Positions 25,636 to 34,497 of a stretch of 64,000 nt of DNA are shown here, piece after piece. The stretch comes from Glycomyces sambucus (GTDB lineage: Bacteria; Actinomycetota; Actinomycetes; Mycobacteriales; Micromonosporaceae): assembly GCF_900102815.1 (NCBI RefSeq), contig NZ_FNGF01000004.1, forward strand, positions 1-64,000. Direction: 5' to 3'. Numbering within the stretch: position 1 is the first letter of the stretch; each line of letters opens with the position of its first letter. The notes below the pieces were generated by a model that had not been told where the DNA came from, did no database searches, and worked only from the letters and a program-made list of their open reading frames with translations. The translations under genes were made by a program, and so were the position numbers.

Positions 25636-25759
25636 GGTCGATCACTCCTCTTGTGTGGGATACGCACCGAACCGTACATCACCGGCGCCTGCGGAGCGCT
25701 GTGCGTCCGGGAAGGCCCGGCGGCGCTGCGCGTCCGCGAAGGCCCGGGTGCCGGGCACG

Positions 25760-25794
25760 CCGGACCGCCCGGCGGCGGGGCGCCGGGCGGTCGG
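25760..25794. terminator. Hairpin after the beta-lactamase-like gene
   Basis: CCGGACCGCCCGGCG pairs with CGCCGGGCGGTCGG (one bulged G). It lies 6 bp after the stop of the beta-lactamase-like gene on the minus strand. Just left of it is a 27-bp sequence present in two imperfect tandem copies (about 25704-25757). Confidence 0.7.
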
Positions 25795-25800
25795 ACGGTG

Positions 25801-26820
25801 CTAGAGCCCGGAGGTGCCGGTGCCGTGGTCCTGCGGGTCGAACAGGGCGGTGGTCCCGCCGAGTCCGGCCGCGTCGGCGAGGTCGAGGAACTTGCGGCCC
25901 ATCCTGGCGTGGGCCTGGACGGCCGGGTGCGTGGCCCCGTAGTCGTCCCAGTGGTCCTCGAACTGGGACATGAACGAGTAGACGAGCACCGGGGCGCCGT
26001 CGGTGCCGAAGACGACGCCGGACTCGTTGCGGTTGGCGTCGTCGGCGCCGTACTTCATGGCGATGCGCGAGCGCTCGGCCGAGGACATCTCGCGGCGGAA
26101 CCCGTCGTGGTAGCCCGACAGGCCCGACAGCACGCCCAGGAGGAACCGGGTGGAGGAGGCCGACAGGAGCTCGCCGCGGGCGAGGCGCAGGAGCATGTCG
26201 GCGGACTCGGCGGTGGTGGTGTCGCCGAGCCACATGCGGTTGGGGTTGGCCGGGTTGGGCTCGACGCGGGTGTCGGTGAAGCCCTTGGCGGCGAGGGTCT
26301 CGTTGATCTCGGCGGGCGGGCAGACCAGGCCGCACAGGCGCACCGAGGTGTTGTCGGAGACCAGGAGCATCGCGACGAGGACGTTCGCGACGGTGATCTC
26401 GTCGCCGTACGCGGTCTGGTGGAAGTAGAACCCGGACCCGGTGAGGATGATCTCGGGGGTCAGGGTGATGCGGTCGTCGAGCGCGAGCTCGCCGCGGTCG
26501 ATCTTGTCGAGTACGGCGAGCGCGATGCCGAGCTTGTTCATGCTGGCCGCGGTCTGCACGCTCGTGGACGCCTGGTCGACGGCGGTGACGAGGGTGTCGC
26601 CGTCCACGAGGGTGACGGTGCCCTGCCAGGTGCCGCCGGCGTTCTCGGTCTGGCGGTCCCAGATCCGCTTGATCGCGCGGGCGGCGCTCCGGGCGTCGGT
26701 GGCCGTCTCGGTCTCGGCGTGCGCGGTCCCGGCGGTGCCGAGGACGGTCCCGGCGGTGCCGAGGACGGTTCCGGCGGCGGTGAGGCCGGCGCCGAGCCTG
26801 ACTACGTCGCGTCGTTGCAT
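25801..26820 (-). CDS. Exported class A beta-lactamase-like serine hydrolase
   Basis: 339 residues. A signal peptide with a twin-arginine-like start (MQRRDVVRLGAG) ends in GTAHA, so export by Tat is likely. Active-site motifs: SMNK (S93-K96, the SxxK nucleophile), SDN (155-157), and KYG (256-258) where class A enzymes have KTG. A Glu in TRVEPN may be the omega-loop Glu. The signal peptide coding region contains a 21-bp in-frame duplication (VLGTAGT twice). Start: ATG 26820. Whether it hydrolyses beta-lactams or acts on peptidoglycan is open. Confidence 0.85.
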   Translation of the reverse strand: MQRRDVVRLGAGLTAAGTVLGTAGTVLGTAGTAHAETETATDARSAARAIKRIWDRQTENAGGTWQGTVTLVDGDTLVTAVDQASTSVQTAASMNKLGIALAVLDKIDRGELALDDRITLTPEIILTGSGFYFHQTAYGDEITVANVLVAMLLVSDNTSVRLCGLVCPPAEINETLAAKGFTDTRVEPNPANPNRMWLGDTTTAESADMLLRLARGELLSASSTRFLLGVLSGLSGYHDGFRREMSSAERSRIAMKYGADDANRNESGVVFGTDGAPVLVYSFMSQFEDHWDDYGATHPAVQAHARMGRKFLDLADAAGLGGTTALFDPQDHGTGTSGL

Positions 26821-26903
26821 GGGTGCCTTTCGGTCGGATCGGGTTGCGAAGTCTCCCAGGTACTTACGCCGAACCGGGGGCGATCGGTTGCCCCACCGCG
26901 CCC

Positions 26904-28244
26904 CTAGATCCCGGCGAGGAGGCGGGACGCCAGGTCGCGGCGGCCCGCGGCCGCGAGGAGCCCGGCGGGGGCGAGGCGGTAGTCGGTGTCGACGGTGAAG
27001 CGGGCGTCCTTCGGGGGGCGCACGCCGCCGGAGGTGTCGCCGCCGACGGCCTCGCGGAGCCATTCGGCCGCGCCGGGGTCGCGGCGCAGGATGCCGCCGG
27101 AGCCGACGACGGCGGCGACCGCGGCGAGGTCCTTGCCGCCGCGCAGCGGCTCGGTGGGGCCGCCGATGCGCTCGCCGCGGGCGTGGCGGCGCACCGCGAT
27201 CCGGGCGGCGAGGGCGCTCAGCTCCCGGTCGAAGGCGCGTTCGCGGTCGGTGCCGGCGCGGAGCGCGGGGTCGGCGCCGCGCCTGCGGGCGGCCTCGGGG
27301 AGGTCCGGGTCGGTCGGGAGGTCTTCTTCTCCGGCGGCCTCGGCGATGCCGACGGCGGTGTGGCGGACCCCGAGGTCGCCTTCGACGGTCCTCGCGCGCC
27401 AGGCGGTCCCGGCGACCTCGGCGCGCGGGCCCTGGAGTTCGGCGTCGGGGGTGAGGACGGAGTAGACGTCGGTGGTGGCGCCGCCGACGTCGACCACGAG
27501 GAGGTCGCCGGTGCGCTCGGCGAGGAGTTCGACCCCGGTGAGCACGGCGTCGGGGGTGGCGGCCTTGACCATGCGGGTGAAGTCGGCGCTGGCGGAGAGG
27601 TGCTTGCCGGCGATCACATGGCGCAGGAAGACGTCGCGGAGGGCGGTGCGGGCGGGGACGGGGTCGAGGGTGCCGATGCGGGGCAGGACGTTGCCGACAG
27701 CGGTGACCGGGACCCCGGCGGCCTCCAGGATCGCGGTGACGTCGGCGGCGGCGTTCGCGTTGCCCGCCAGGACGACCGGGGTGGTGAGGCCATCTCGTTC
27801 AGAGGCACTGGCAAGGGCGGCGGCGTGGGCGCGCAGGACGGTCTCGTCGCCGCCGTCGGTGCCGCCGGCCAGGAGGATCACGTCGGGCCGGACGGCGGCG
27901 AGCGCCGCGAGGTCGGCGGGGCCGAGGGTCCCGGCGCGGACGTCGACGACGCGGGCGCCGGCGCTGAGCCCGGCCCGGTAGGCGGCGCGGGCGGTGACCA
28001 GGGGCTCGTTGCCGATGACGGCGAGGCGCAGGCCCCCGCCCGCGGAGGAGCAGACGAGGGTGTCGACCACGGTGGCGCCCTTGGGGAGCGCGTTCGCGAC
28101 GGCGGCGCGGAGGCCGTCCATGACGTCGGTGCCGAGCGTGGTCGGGTGCGAGGCGGTCCCGGCGAGCGCGCCGGTGTCCGCGTCGACGGCGGCGGCCTTG
28201 GTGTAGGTGGAGCCGACGTCGGCGCAGACGATCACACCGGTCAA
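26904..28244 (-). CDS. MutL/GlmL-type reactivation protein of the lysine aminomutase cluster
   Basis: 446 residues. An ASKHA-fold ATPase: CADVGSTYTKAAAVD at the N-terminus and LLVVDVGGATTDVYSV in the second half. Proteins of this family accompany B12-dependent carbon-skeleton and amino mutases, and a MutL-like gene (kamC) is part of clostridial lysine clusters; it probably exchanges damaged cobalamin. The start is taken as a TTG overlapping the kal stop codon (TTGA), with GTG 28235 as alternative. Last gene of the kdd-kamD-kamE-kal-mutL operon. Confidence 0.85.
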   Translation of the reverse strand: MTGVIVCADVGSTYTKAAAVDADTGALAGTASHPTTLGTDVMDGLRAAVANALPKGATVVDTLVCSSAGGGLRLAVIGNEPLVTARAAYRAGLSAGARVVDVRAGTLGPADLAALAAVRPDVILLAGGTDGGDETVLRAHAAALASASERDGLTTPVVLAGNANAAADVTAILEAAGVPVTAVGNVLPRIGTLDPVPARTALRDVFLRHVIAGKHLSASADFTRMVKAATPDAVLTGVELLAERTGDLLVVDVGGATTDVYSVLTPDAELQGPRAEVAGTAWRARTVEGDLGVRHTAVGIAEAAGEEDLPTDPDLPEAARRRGADPALRAGTDRERAFDRELSALAARIAVRRHARGERIGGPTEPLRGGKDLAAVAAVVGSGGILRRDPGAAEWLREAVGGDTSGGVRPPKDARFTVDTDYRLAPAGLLAAAGRRDLASRLLAGI

Positions 28245-28621
28245 GGGACCACCACGGTGCCGGTGGCGGTGGTGGCGGTGATGGGCTCGGCGAGGGCGGT
28301 CGCGGCGGAGTCGCCGCGCGCGGGGTCGGCGCGGCAGACCACGGTGAGGGTGAACTCGACGGTGCGGCTGCGCGTCCCGGTGCGGACGACGACGGCGGTG
28401 GCCTCCACGACGTCGCCGGCCCGCACGGGGGCCTTGAACTGGACGTCGGTGTAGGAGGCGAACAGGCCCTCGTCGCCGTCGGTGAGGATGCACAGCTCGG
28501 TGGCGACGTCGCCGAACATGCCGAGCCCGTAGGCGCCGTCGACGAGGTCCCCGCCGTAGTGCGCGTGCGAATAGGGGATGTACCGGCGGTGGGTCACCGT
28601 GGTGCCGTTGTGGTCGGTCAT
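28241..28621 (-). CDS. kal: 3-aminobutyryl-CoA ammonia-lyase
   Basis: 126 residues. A small hotdog-fold enzyme that eliminates ammonia from 3-aminobutyryl-CoA to give crotonyl-CoA, the last dedicated step of this lysine pathway. The segment YSHAHYGGDLVDGAYGLGMF followed by GDVATELCI is characteristic. It overlaps kamE by four bases (ATGA) and mutL at its other end, so it is translated from the same message. Confidence 0.9.
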   Translation of the reverse strand: MTDHNGTTVTHRRYIPYSHAHYGGDLVDGAYGLGMFGDVATELCILTDGDEGLFASYTDVQFKAPVRAGDVVEATAVVVRTGTRSRTVEFTLTVVCRADPARGDSAATALAEPITATTATGTVVVP

Positions 28622-29367
28622 GCTGCGGTCTCCCGATTGGTGAAGACGAGTCGGTGGACGAGGTAGGAGGCGACGTCGGAGGGCATGGTGCCGCGGCTGA
28701 AGATCCGGTCGACGCCGAGGTCGGCGGCGGCGCCCTCGTCGAAGCGGGGGCCGCCGACGACCAGGAGCGGGCGCTTGCCGGGCGGCAGGGCCTCGCGGAA
28801 GGCGGCCGACATCTCGCGGGTGTTGTGGAGGTGGGCGTCCTTCTGGGTCACCACCTGGCTGACGAGGACGGCGTCGGCGCCCTCGTCCACGGCGCGGTTG
28901 ACGAGGTCGGGCACGGCGACCTGGGCGCCGAGGTTGACCACGCGCAGCTCGCGGTAGTACTCCAGGCCCTTCTCCCCCGCGACGCCCTTGATGTTGAGGA
29001 TGGCGTCGATGCCGACGGTGTGCGCGTCGGTGCCGATGCAGGCGCCCACGACGGTGATCTTGCGGCCGAGCTTCTCGCGGACGGCGTCGTTGACCTCCTT
29101 GGGGCTCAGGTGCGGGTAGTCGCGCTCGACGACCTGCACCTCGTCGAGGTTGACGAGGTGGGTGGAGGCGCCGTAGACGACGAAGAACGTGTAGGACTCG
29201 CCGATGGGCTTGGCGTGCACGAGCATCGCGCCGTCGAGGCCCATCTTGGCGGCGAGCTGGAGGGCGGCGCCCTCGGCGCGCTTGTCGTGCGGGACGGGCA
29301 GGGTGAACGAGAGCTGCACCATGCCGTCGCCGGTGGTGTCGCCGTAGGGGCGGACGATGCGGCTCAT
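28618..29367 (-). CDS. kamE: Lysine 5,6-aminomutase beta subunit
   Basis: 249 residues. Carries the cobalamin-binding motif GTDAHTVGID with H116 as cobalt ligand. K127, in ILNIKGVAG, is 11 residues later, the same spacing as the B12 His and the PLP-binding lysine of the Clostridium sticklandii enzyme. With KamD it moves the terminal amino group of beta-lysine to C5. The start overlaps the kamD stop (ATGA). Confidence 0.94.
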   Translation of the reverse strand: MSRIVRPYGDTTGDGMVQLSFTLPVPHDKRAEGAALQLAAKMGLDGAMLVHAKPIGESYTFFVVYGASTHLVNLDEVQVVERDYPHLSPKEVNDAVREKLGRKITVVGACIGTDAHTVGIDAILNIKGVAGEKGLEYYRELRVVNLGAQVAVPDLVNRAVDEGADAVLVSQVVTQKDAHLHNTREMSAAFREALPPGKRPLLVVGGPRFDEGAAADLGVDRIFSRGTMPSDVASYLVHRLVFTNRETAA

Positions 29368-30935
29368 GCGGCGCCTCCGTTCGGAGCGCCGTCGAGGAGG
29401 TCGGCGGCGGGGTTCCAGTAGTCGTCGGCGCGCTTCGCGACGCCGTCGAGGCCGCGCCCGCCGTCGGCGGGACGCTTCATGATGCCGAAGGTGCCGTCGG
29501 CGATGGCGTCGAGCAGCCCGTCGTCGCAGATGCGCCCGAGGAGGTCGACGGCCTCGCCGAGGACGTGGTTCGCGCGGTTCGCGATGAACCCGTTCGCGGG
29601 CGGGTGGAAGTCCTCGGCGAGCCCGGCGCAGGCGCTGAGGACGTACCGGACGTTCTGGAGGGCGATGTCGCGGTCGGAGAGCCAGGGGGTGACCACCGCC
29701 TCGGTCATCATGCCCACCAGGAGGATCGACTGCCCGGTCATGACCCCGGCGAGGTTGAAGAACCCGTCGAGGAGGTTGCCGCGGAAGACGTCGCCGGTCA
29801 TGTGCTTGGTCGGCGGCATCCACTTGAGCGGCGCGTCGGGGAACAGCTGGCGGGCCAGGAGCGCGTGGGCGAGTTCGAGCCGGAACGACTCGGGCACTTC
29901 GGGGTTGATCTCGAAGGCGTGCCCGAGGCCGAGCAGTTCGTCGGGGAGTCCGGCCTCGTGCGCGAAGCGCTCGTTGAGGAGCTGGGAGACGGTGACGGTG
30001 TGCGCGGCCTCGACCGCGTCGGCCGTGGTCAGGTAGTTGTCCTCGCCGGTGTTGATGATGATCCCGGCGCGGGCGTGGACCTGGCGGCTGAAGCGCTGGT
30101 CCACGAAGGTGCGGATCGGGTTGATGTCGCGGAACAGGATGCCGTACATGGAGTCGTTGAGCATCATGTCAAGCCGGTTCATGCCCGCCAGCGCGGCGAT
30201 CTCGGGCATGCAGAGCCCGGACGCGTAGTTGGTGAGGCGGATGTAGCGCCCGACCTCGCGGGAGGTCTCGTCGAGGGCGGCGCGCATGAGCCGGAAGTTC
30301 TCGCCGGTGGCGTAGGTCCCGGCGAAGCCCTCGCGGGTGGCGCCCTCGGGGACGTAGTCGAGGAGGGACTGGCCGGTGGAGCGGATGACGGCGATGACGT
30401 CGGCGCCGGCCTTGGCGGCGGCCTGGGCCTGCGGGATGTCCTCGTAGATGTCGCCGGTGGCGACGATGAGGTAGATCCAGGGGCGCTGGGGCGGGTCGCC
30501 GATCCCGGCGACGAGGGCGGTGCGCTCGGCGCGGGCGGCGTCGATGCGGTCGAAGCCGGCGCCGACGGCGGCGCTCGCGCGTTCGCGGGCCTCCTGCGCG
30601 GCGCGGTCTTTCGGGAGCTCGAAACCGACGCCGCCCGCGGCGGCGGCGTGGGCGAGGCGTTCGAGGTCGGGGAAGTCCTTGAGCGCGTGGAAGACCGGGA
30701 GGGCGATGCCGTGCTCGATGCCGGTCTGCTCCTGGACGGCGTCGGCGAGGCGGTTGACCCAGGGGATGCCGTCGGGGTCGGCGCCGGTGAGTCCGGCGAG
30801 GCGGAGGGTGGCGCGTTCGACGGAGACGGTGGTGTGGCTGCGCGCGAGGTCGACGACGGGCTGGGCGGCGGTGGCGGCGAGGTCGCGGGCGCGGGCGACG
30901 AGTCCGGCGTCGAGGGGCAGGAGCGGGGTCGTCAT
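29364..30935 (-). CDS. kamD: Lysine 5,6-aminomutase alpha subunit
   Basis: 523 residues, the usual length. Provides the TIM barrel that holds adenosylcobalamin and PLP for conversion of 3,6- to 3,5-diaminohexanoate. Recognisable blocks: VATGDIYEDIPQAQAAAKAG, DVIAVIRSTGQSLLDYVPEG, NYASGLCMPEIAALAG and GIIINTGEDNYLTTADAVE. It overlaps kdd upstream and kamE downstream by four bases each. Confidence 0.95.
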   Translation of the reverse strand: MTTPLLPLDAGLVARARDLAATAAQPVVDLARSHTTVSVERATLRLAGLTGADPDGIPWVNRLADAVQEQTGIEHGIALPVFHALKDFPDLERLAHAAAAGGVGFELPKDRAAQEARERASAAVGAGFDRIDAARAERTALVAGIGDPPQRPWIYLIVATGDIYEDIPQAQAAAKAGADVIAVIRSTGQSLLDYVPEGATREGFAGTYATGENFRLMRAALDETSREVGRYIRLTNYASGLCMPEIAALAGMNRLDMMLNDSMYGILFRDINPIRTFVDQRFSRQVHARAGIIINTGEDNYLTTADAVEAAHTVTVSQLLNERFAHEAGLPDELLGLGHAFEINPEVPESFRLELAHALLARQLFPDAPLKWMPPTKHMTGDVFRGNLLDGFFNLAGVMTGQSILLVGMMTEAVVTPWLSDRDIALQNVRYVLSACAGLAEDFHPPANGFIANRANHVLGEAVDLLGRICDDGLLDAIADGTFGIMKRPADGGRGLDGVAKRADDYWNPAADLLDGAPNGGAA

Positions 30936-31981
30936 GCGTGCGCTCCGATGCGGGTGTTGAACAGCTCCTTGAGGCGCGGGTGCGCGTTCATGAGGTGGAG
31001 GGCGTAGTCGGCGTGGCCGGGGACGTAGCCGTTGCCGATGAGCATCTCGACATCGGCGGCGAGCCCTTCGGCGCCGAGGGCGGCCTGGGGGAAGGAGGTG
31101 GCCATGGAGAAGAAGACAACGGTGCCGCCCGTCGCGGTGGCGAGCACCGCGCCGTGCTCGCAGCCGGGGACGTCGACGCAGACGACGGTGACGTCGGCGC
31201 CGCGCCCGCGCAGGGCCTCGGTCACCGCGTGCGAGAGCGCGAGGGGGTCGGTGGCGTCGGCGACGGCGACCTTGTCGGCGAGGCCGAGGCGGCGCATCTG
31301 GGCGGCCTCGACCTGGTCGCGGACGACGGCGACGACCTTGGCGGCGTGCGCGTCCTTGGCGGCGGCGAGGGACAGGGACCCGGACTTGCCGGCGGCGCCG
31401 ATGACGGCGACGGTGGGCGCGGAGTGGTAGCGGCGGGAGACGACGCGGCGCACGAGCGCGGGGGCGCCGCACACGTCGAAGACGGCGAGGGCGAGGGCTT
31501 CGGGCATGTCGTCGGGGAGGGGGGCGGCGATGGAGCGGCCGAAGAGGATCGCGGTGCCGGCGGCGGGGACCTGCTCGGACTCGCCGTCCCAGCGCTCCAG
31601 GCCGTCGGTGATGAGGAGCGGGGTGAGGGTGAGGGAGACGAGGGTGGCGATCTTCTGGCCGGATTCGAGACCGAGCGGGGAGCGGGGGCCGACGGCGTCG
31701 ACGGTGCCGATGAGCATGCCGCCGGAGCCGGTGACGGGGTTCTGCATCTTGCCGCGGGCGGCGATGATCGCGAGGACCTCGGCGCGGATCGCGGCGCCGT
31801 CGCCGCCGTGCTTGGTGCGCAGCTGCCGGAAGGAGGCGGCGTCGAGGTTGAGGCGCTCGACGCTGACGCGGACCTCGTCGTCGCGGATCTCGGGGTCGGG
31901 GTCGAGCCGGACGGCCGCTTGCGGCAGTGCGCCGGCGGGGCTGACGACCCGGTGCGATCCGACCGGTGAGCCTGTCGACAT
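30932..31981 (-). CDS. kdd: L-erythro-3,5-diaminohexanoate dehydrogenase
   Basis: 349 residues. NAD-dependent oxidative deamination of 3,5-diaminohexanoate to 5-amino-3-oxohexanoate. The cofactor motif VAVIGAAGKSGSLSLAAAKD and the GCEHGAVLAT and TVVFFSMATSFPQAALGAEG segments fit the family. Start: ATG 31981 with GAAAGGGCG upstream; longer in-frame starts lie in the divergent promoter region. First gene of the minus-strand lysine operon. Confidence 0.92.
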   Translation of the reverse strand: MSTGSPVGSHRVVSPAGALPQAAVRLDPDPEIRDDEVRVSVERLNLDAASFRQLRTKHGGDGAAIRAEVLAIIAARGKMQNPVTGSGGMLIGTVDAVGPRSPLGLESGQKIATLVSLTLTPLLITDGLERWDGESEQVPAAGTAILFGRSIAAPLPDDMPEALALAVFDVCGAPALVRRVVSRRYHSAPTVAVIGAAGKSGSLSLAAAKDAHAAKVVAVVRDQVEAAQMRRLGLADKVAVADATDPLALSHAVTEALRGRGADVTVVCVDVPGCEHGAVLATATGGTVVFFSMATSFPQAALGAEGLAADVEMLIGNGYVPGHADYALHLMNAHPRLKELFNTRIGAHA

Positions 31982-32135
31982 CGTTGTCGCCCTTTCTCGT
32001 AACGGGAGTTGATCGAATCTCAATATGCGAGACCTAGCGAGCAACTGTAACGGAAGGTTATCCTCGTCACAAGGCGGTCTACCCCCGCCCGCGACGTTTC
32101 CCCGGGCCGAACATCCCGGACATGGAGGTGAGAAC
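31982..32135. promoter_or_regulatory. Divergent control region of the lysine-degradation cluster
   Basis: A 154-bp spacer between kdd and kamA. It holds a TCTC-N7-GAGA dyad (TCTCAATATGCGAGA, near 32016) and a TTGATC and a TATCCT that could belong to promoters, but no convincing -35/-10 pair was found on either strand. It is the only site from which both arms of the cluster could be regulated together. No adjacent regulator gene is present. Confidence 0.4.
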
Positions 32136-33614
32136 GTGGCAGATCGACCATACGGTGCAGAGTCGCCCGTCGTGATCGAACAGCCCTACCAGTACCGGCG
32201 GCGCGAGCTGGCCGAACCGGACTGGACCAGGTTCCCCGGCTGGACCGGCGTGACCGAGGCCGACTGGGCCTCGGCGCAGTGGCAGCGCGTGCACTGCGTC
32301 AAGAACGTGAAGCAGCTGCGGGCCCTCATGGGCGACCGGCTCCACGAGTCGTTCTACGAGGACCTGGAGGCCGACATCGCGCACAGCGCGACGATGTCGA
32401 TGCTGCTGCCGCCGCAGATGCTCAACACGATGGTCCCGGCGGTCGAGGAGACCGCGCCGGGCTCGTGGACCGACGCGTTCTACGCCGACCCGGTGCGCCG
32501 CTACATGCTCCCGGTCGCCTCGGACCGCCACGCCGAGTGGCCCTCGCACCCCTTCGCGGCGCGCGACTCGCTCCACGAGCACGACATGTGGGCGGTCGAG
32601 GGCCTGACCCACCGCTACCCCACGAAGGTCCTCGCCGAGCTCCTCTCCACCTGCCCGCAGTACTGCGGGCACTGCACCCGCATGGACCTGGTCGGCAACT
32701 CCACCCCCACGGTCGACAAGCGCCGGCTCGCGCTCAAACCGGTGGACCGGCAGACCGCGATCCTCCAGTACCTGGAGACCCACCCGGGCGTGCGCGACGT
32801 GGTCGTCTCGGGCGGCGACGTGGCGAACCTGCCGTGGCGCCAGCTCGAGTCGTTCCTGGAGCGGCTGCTGGAGGTCGAGACGATCCGCGACATCCGGCTC
32901 GCCACGAAGGCGCTCATGGGGCTGCCGCAGCACTGGCTCCAGGAGGAGATCGTCGACGGCATGGGCCGCATCGCGAAGACCGCCGCCGAGCGCGGCGTCA
33001 ACCTCGCGATCCACACCCACGTCAACCACGTCAACTCGGTGACCCCGGCGGTGGCGCGGGCCGCGGCCGCGATGCTCGACGCGGGCGTGCGCGACGTGCG
33101 CAACCAGGGCGTGCTCATGCGCGGCGTCAACGACACCCAGGCCGACCTGCTCGACCTGTGCTTCGCGCTCCAGGGCGAGGCGAACATCCTGCCGTACTAC
33201 TTCTACATGTGCGACATGATCCCGAACGCCGAGCACTGGCGGACCTCGGTCGCGCAGGCGCAGGACCTCCAGACCGCGATCATGGGCTACCTGCCCGGGT
33301 ACGCGACCCCGCGGATCATCTGCGACGTGCCGATGGTCGGCAAGCGGTGGGTCCACCAGCTCTCGGAGTACGACCGGGAGCTGGGGATCTCGTACTGGAC
33401 CAAGAACTACCGGACCTCGATCGAGGCCGACGACCCGGACGCGCTCACGCGCCGGTACCCGTTCTACGACCCGATCGACACGCTGCCGAAGGCCGGCCAG
33501 GCGTGGTGGGCGAACATGCACGCCCCGCACGCCGCGAAGGAGGCCGGGAACGCGGCCGCCGTGCGCTCGCGCCAGGCCGCAGCTCGCCAGGACGCGGCGG
33601 CGGAGGTCGGATGA
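32136..33614 (+). CDS. kamA: Lysine 2,3-aminomutase (pathway enzyme)
   Basis: 492 residues. Radical SAM and PLP enzyme that converts L-lysine to L-beta-lysine, the first step of the pathway. The cluster motif is CX3CX2C at C173, C177, C180 (STCPQYCGHCTRMD). A C-terminal CDVPMVGKRWVHQLSEYDR contains the expected PLP lysine. Start: GTG 32136 with GGAGG seven bases upstream; the frame is open further upstream but has no ribosome site. It overlaps kce by ATGA. More distant from the paralogue at 1426 than expected for a simple duplication. Confidence 0.93.
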   Translation: MADRPYGAESPVVIEQPYQYRRRELAEPDWTRFPGWTGVTEADWASAQWQRVHCVKNVKQLRALMGDRLHESFYEDLEADIAHSATMSMLLPPQMLNTMVPAVEETAPGSWTDAFYADPVRRYMLPVASDRHAEWPSHPFAARDSLHEHDMWAVEGLTHRYPTKVLAELLSTCPQYCGHCTRMDLVGNSTPTVDKRRLALKPVDRQTAILQYLETHPGVRDVVVSGGDVANLPWRQLESFLERLLEVETIRDIRLATKALMGLPQHWLQEEIVDGMGRIAKTAAERGVNLAIHTHVNHVNSVTPAVARAAAAMLDAGVRDVRNQGVLMRGVNDTQADLLDLCFALQGEANILPYYFYMCDMIPNAEHWRTSVAQAQDLQTAIMGYLPGYATPRIICDVPMVGKRWVHQLSEYDRELGISYWTKNYRTSIEADDPDALTRRYPFYDPIDTLPKAGQAWWANMHAPHAAKEAGNAAAVRSRQAAARQDAAAEVG

Positions 33615-34450
33615 CCGGGACGCTCATCACGGTGGCGCCCACCGGGGCCGAGGTCGACAAGGCCGAGGTCCCGGTCCTGCCGGTGACCGTCGGCGAGCTC
33701 GTGGACACCGCGGTGAAGTGCGAGGCGGCGGGGGCGTCGATCGTCCACGTGCACCTGCGCGACGACGACGCGAAGCCGACCCTCGACCCGGTGCGGCTGC
33801 GCGACGCGGTGGCGGCCCTGCGGGATTCCACGGACCTCATCGTGCAGCTGTCCACCGGCGGGTCGGTCCGCGACGGCGAGGAGGCCCGCCTCGCGGTCCT
33901 CGACGCCGAACCGGACATGGCCTCGTGCACGATGGGCACCGTGAACTTCGGCGACGACGTGTTCACCAACCGCTGGGAGTTCGTGGTGCGCCTCCACGAG
34001 CGGATGCGCGAGCTCGCGGTCGTGCCCGAGTACGAGCTGTTCGACCTGGGGCACCTCGCGTCGCTGGAGCGGCTGCTCGACCGGCACGGCCTGCCGTTCG
34101 GCGACCACGTGCACGTGGACTTCGTGCTCGGCGTCCCCGGCGGGGCCGCGGGCGACGCGTCGACGGTGACGGCCTTCGCCGAGGGCGTGCGCCGGTACCT
34201 GCCGGAGGGGACCACGTTCTCCGCCACCGGGATCGGCCGCACCACGCTGCCGGTCATGCTCGCCTCGCTCGCCCACGGCGGGCACCTGCGGGTGGGCATG
34301 GAGGACACGGTCTCGTTCGCGCGCGGGCGGCCCGTCACCGGGAACGACCAGCTCGTGGCGCGGGCCGCCGAGGCCGCCGCACTGGCGCAGCGCCCGGCGA
34401 TCAGCACCGTGGAGGCGCGCAAGCTCCTGCGGATGCGCGACTCGGACTAG
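33611..34450 (+). CDS. kce: 3-keto-5-aminohexanoate cleavage enzyme (BKACE family)
   Basis: 279 residues. A zinc-dependent TIM-barrel enzyme that combines 5-amino-3-oxohexanoate with acetyl-CoA to give acetoacetate and 3-aminobutyryl-CoA. Conserved parts: LITVAPTGAEVDKAEVPVLP, the metal-binding ASIVHVHLRDD, and VQLSTGG. Placed between kamA and a terminator, and divergent from the remaining pathway genes, so its substrate is supported by context as well as family. Confidence 0.92.
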   Translation: MTGTLITVAPTGAEVDKAEVPVLPVTVGELVDTAVKCEAAGASIVHVHLRDDDAKPTLDPVRLRDAVAALRDSTDLIVQLSTGGSVRDGEEARLAVLDAEPDMASCTMGTVNFGDDVFTNRWEFVVRLHERMRELAVVPEYELFDLGHLASLERLLDRHGLPFGDHVHVDFVLGVPGGAAGDASTVTAFAEGVRRYLPEGTTFSATGIGRTTLPVMLASLAHGGHLRVGMEDTVSFARGRPVTGNDQLVARAAEAAALAQRPAISTVEARKLLRMRDSD

Positions 34451-34462
34451 CGGTGCGCGACT

Positions 34463-34486
34463 GGGCCCGGCCGCACGGCCGGGCCC
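34463..34486. terminator. Hairpin after kce
   Basis: A perfect 10-bp stem, GGGCCCGGCC and GGCCGGGCCC, with a GCAC loop, 12 bp after the kce stop and facing the convergent DinB gene. Confidence 0.8.
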
Positions 34487-34497
34487 TGTCGCGTCGC

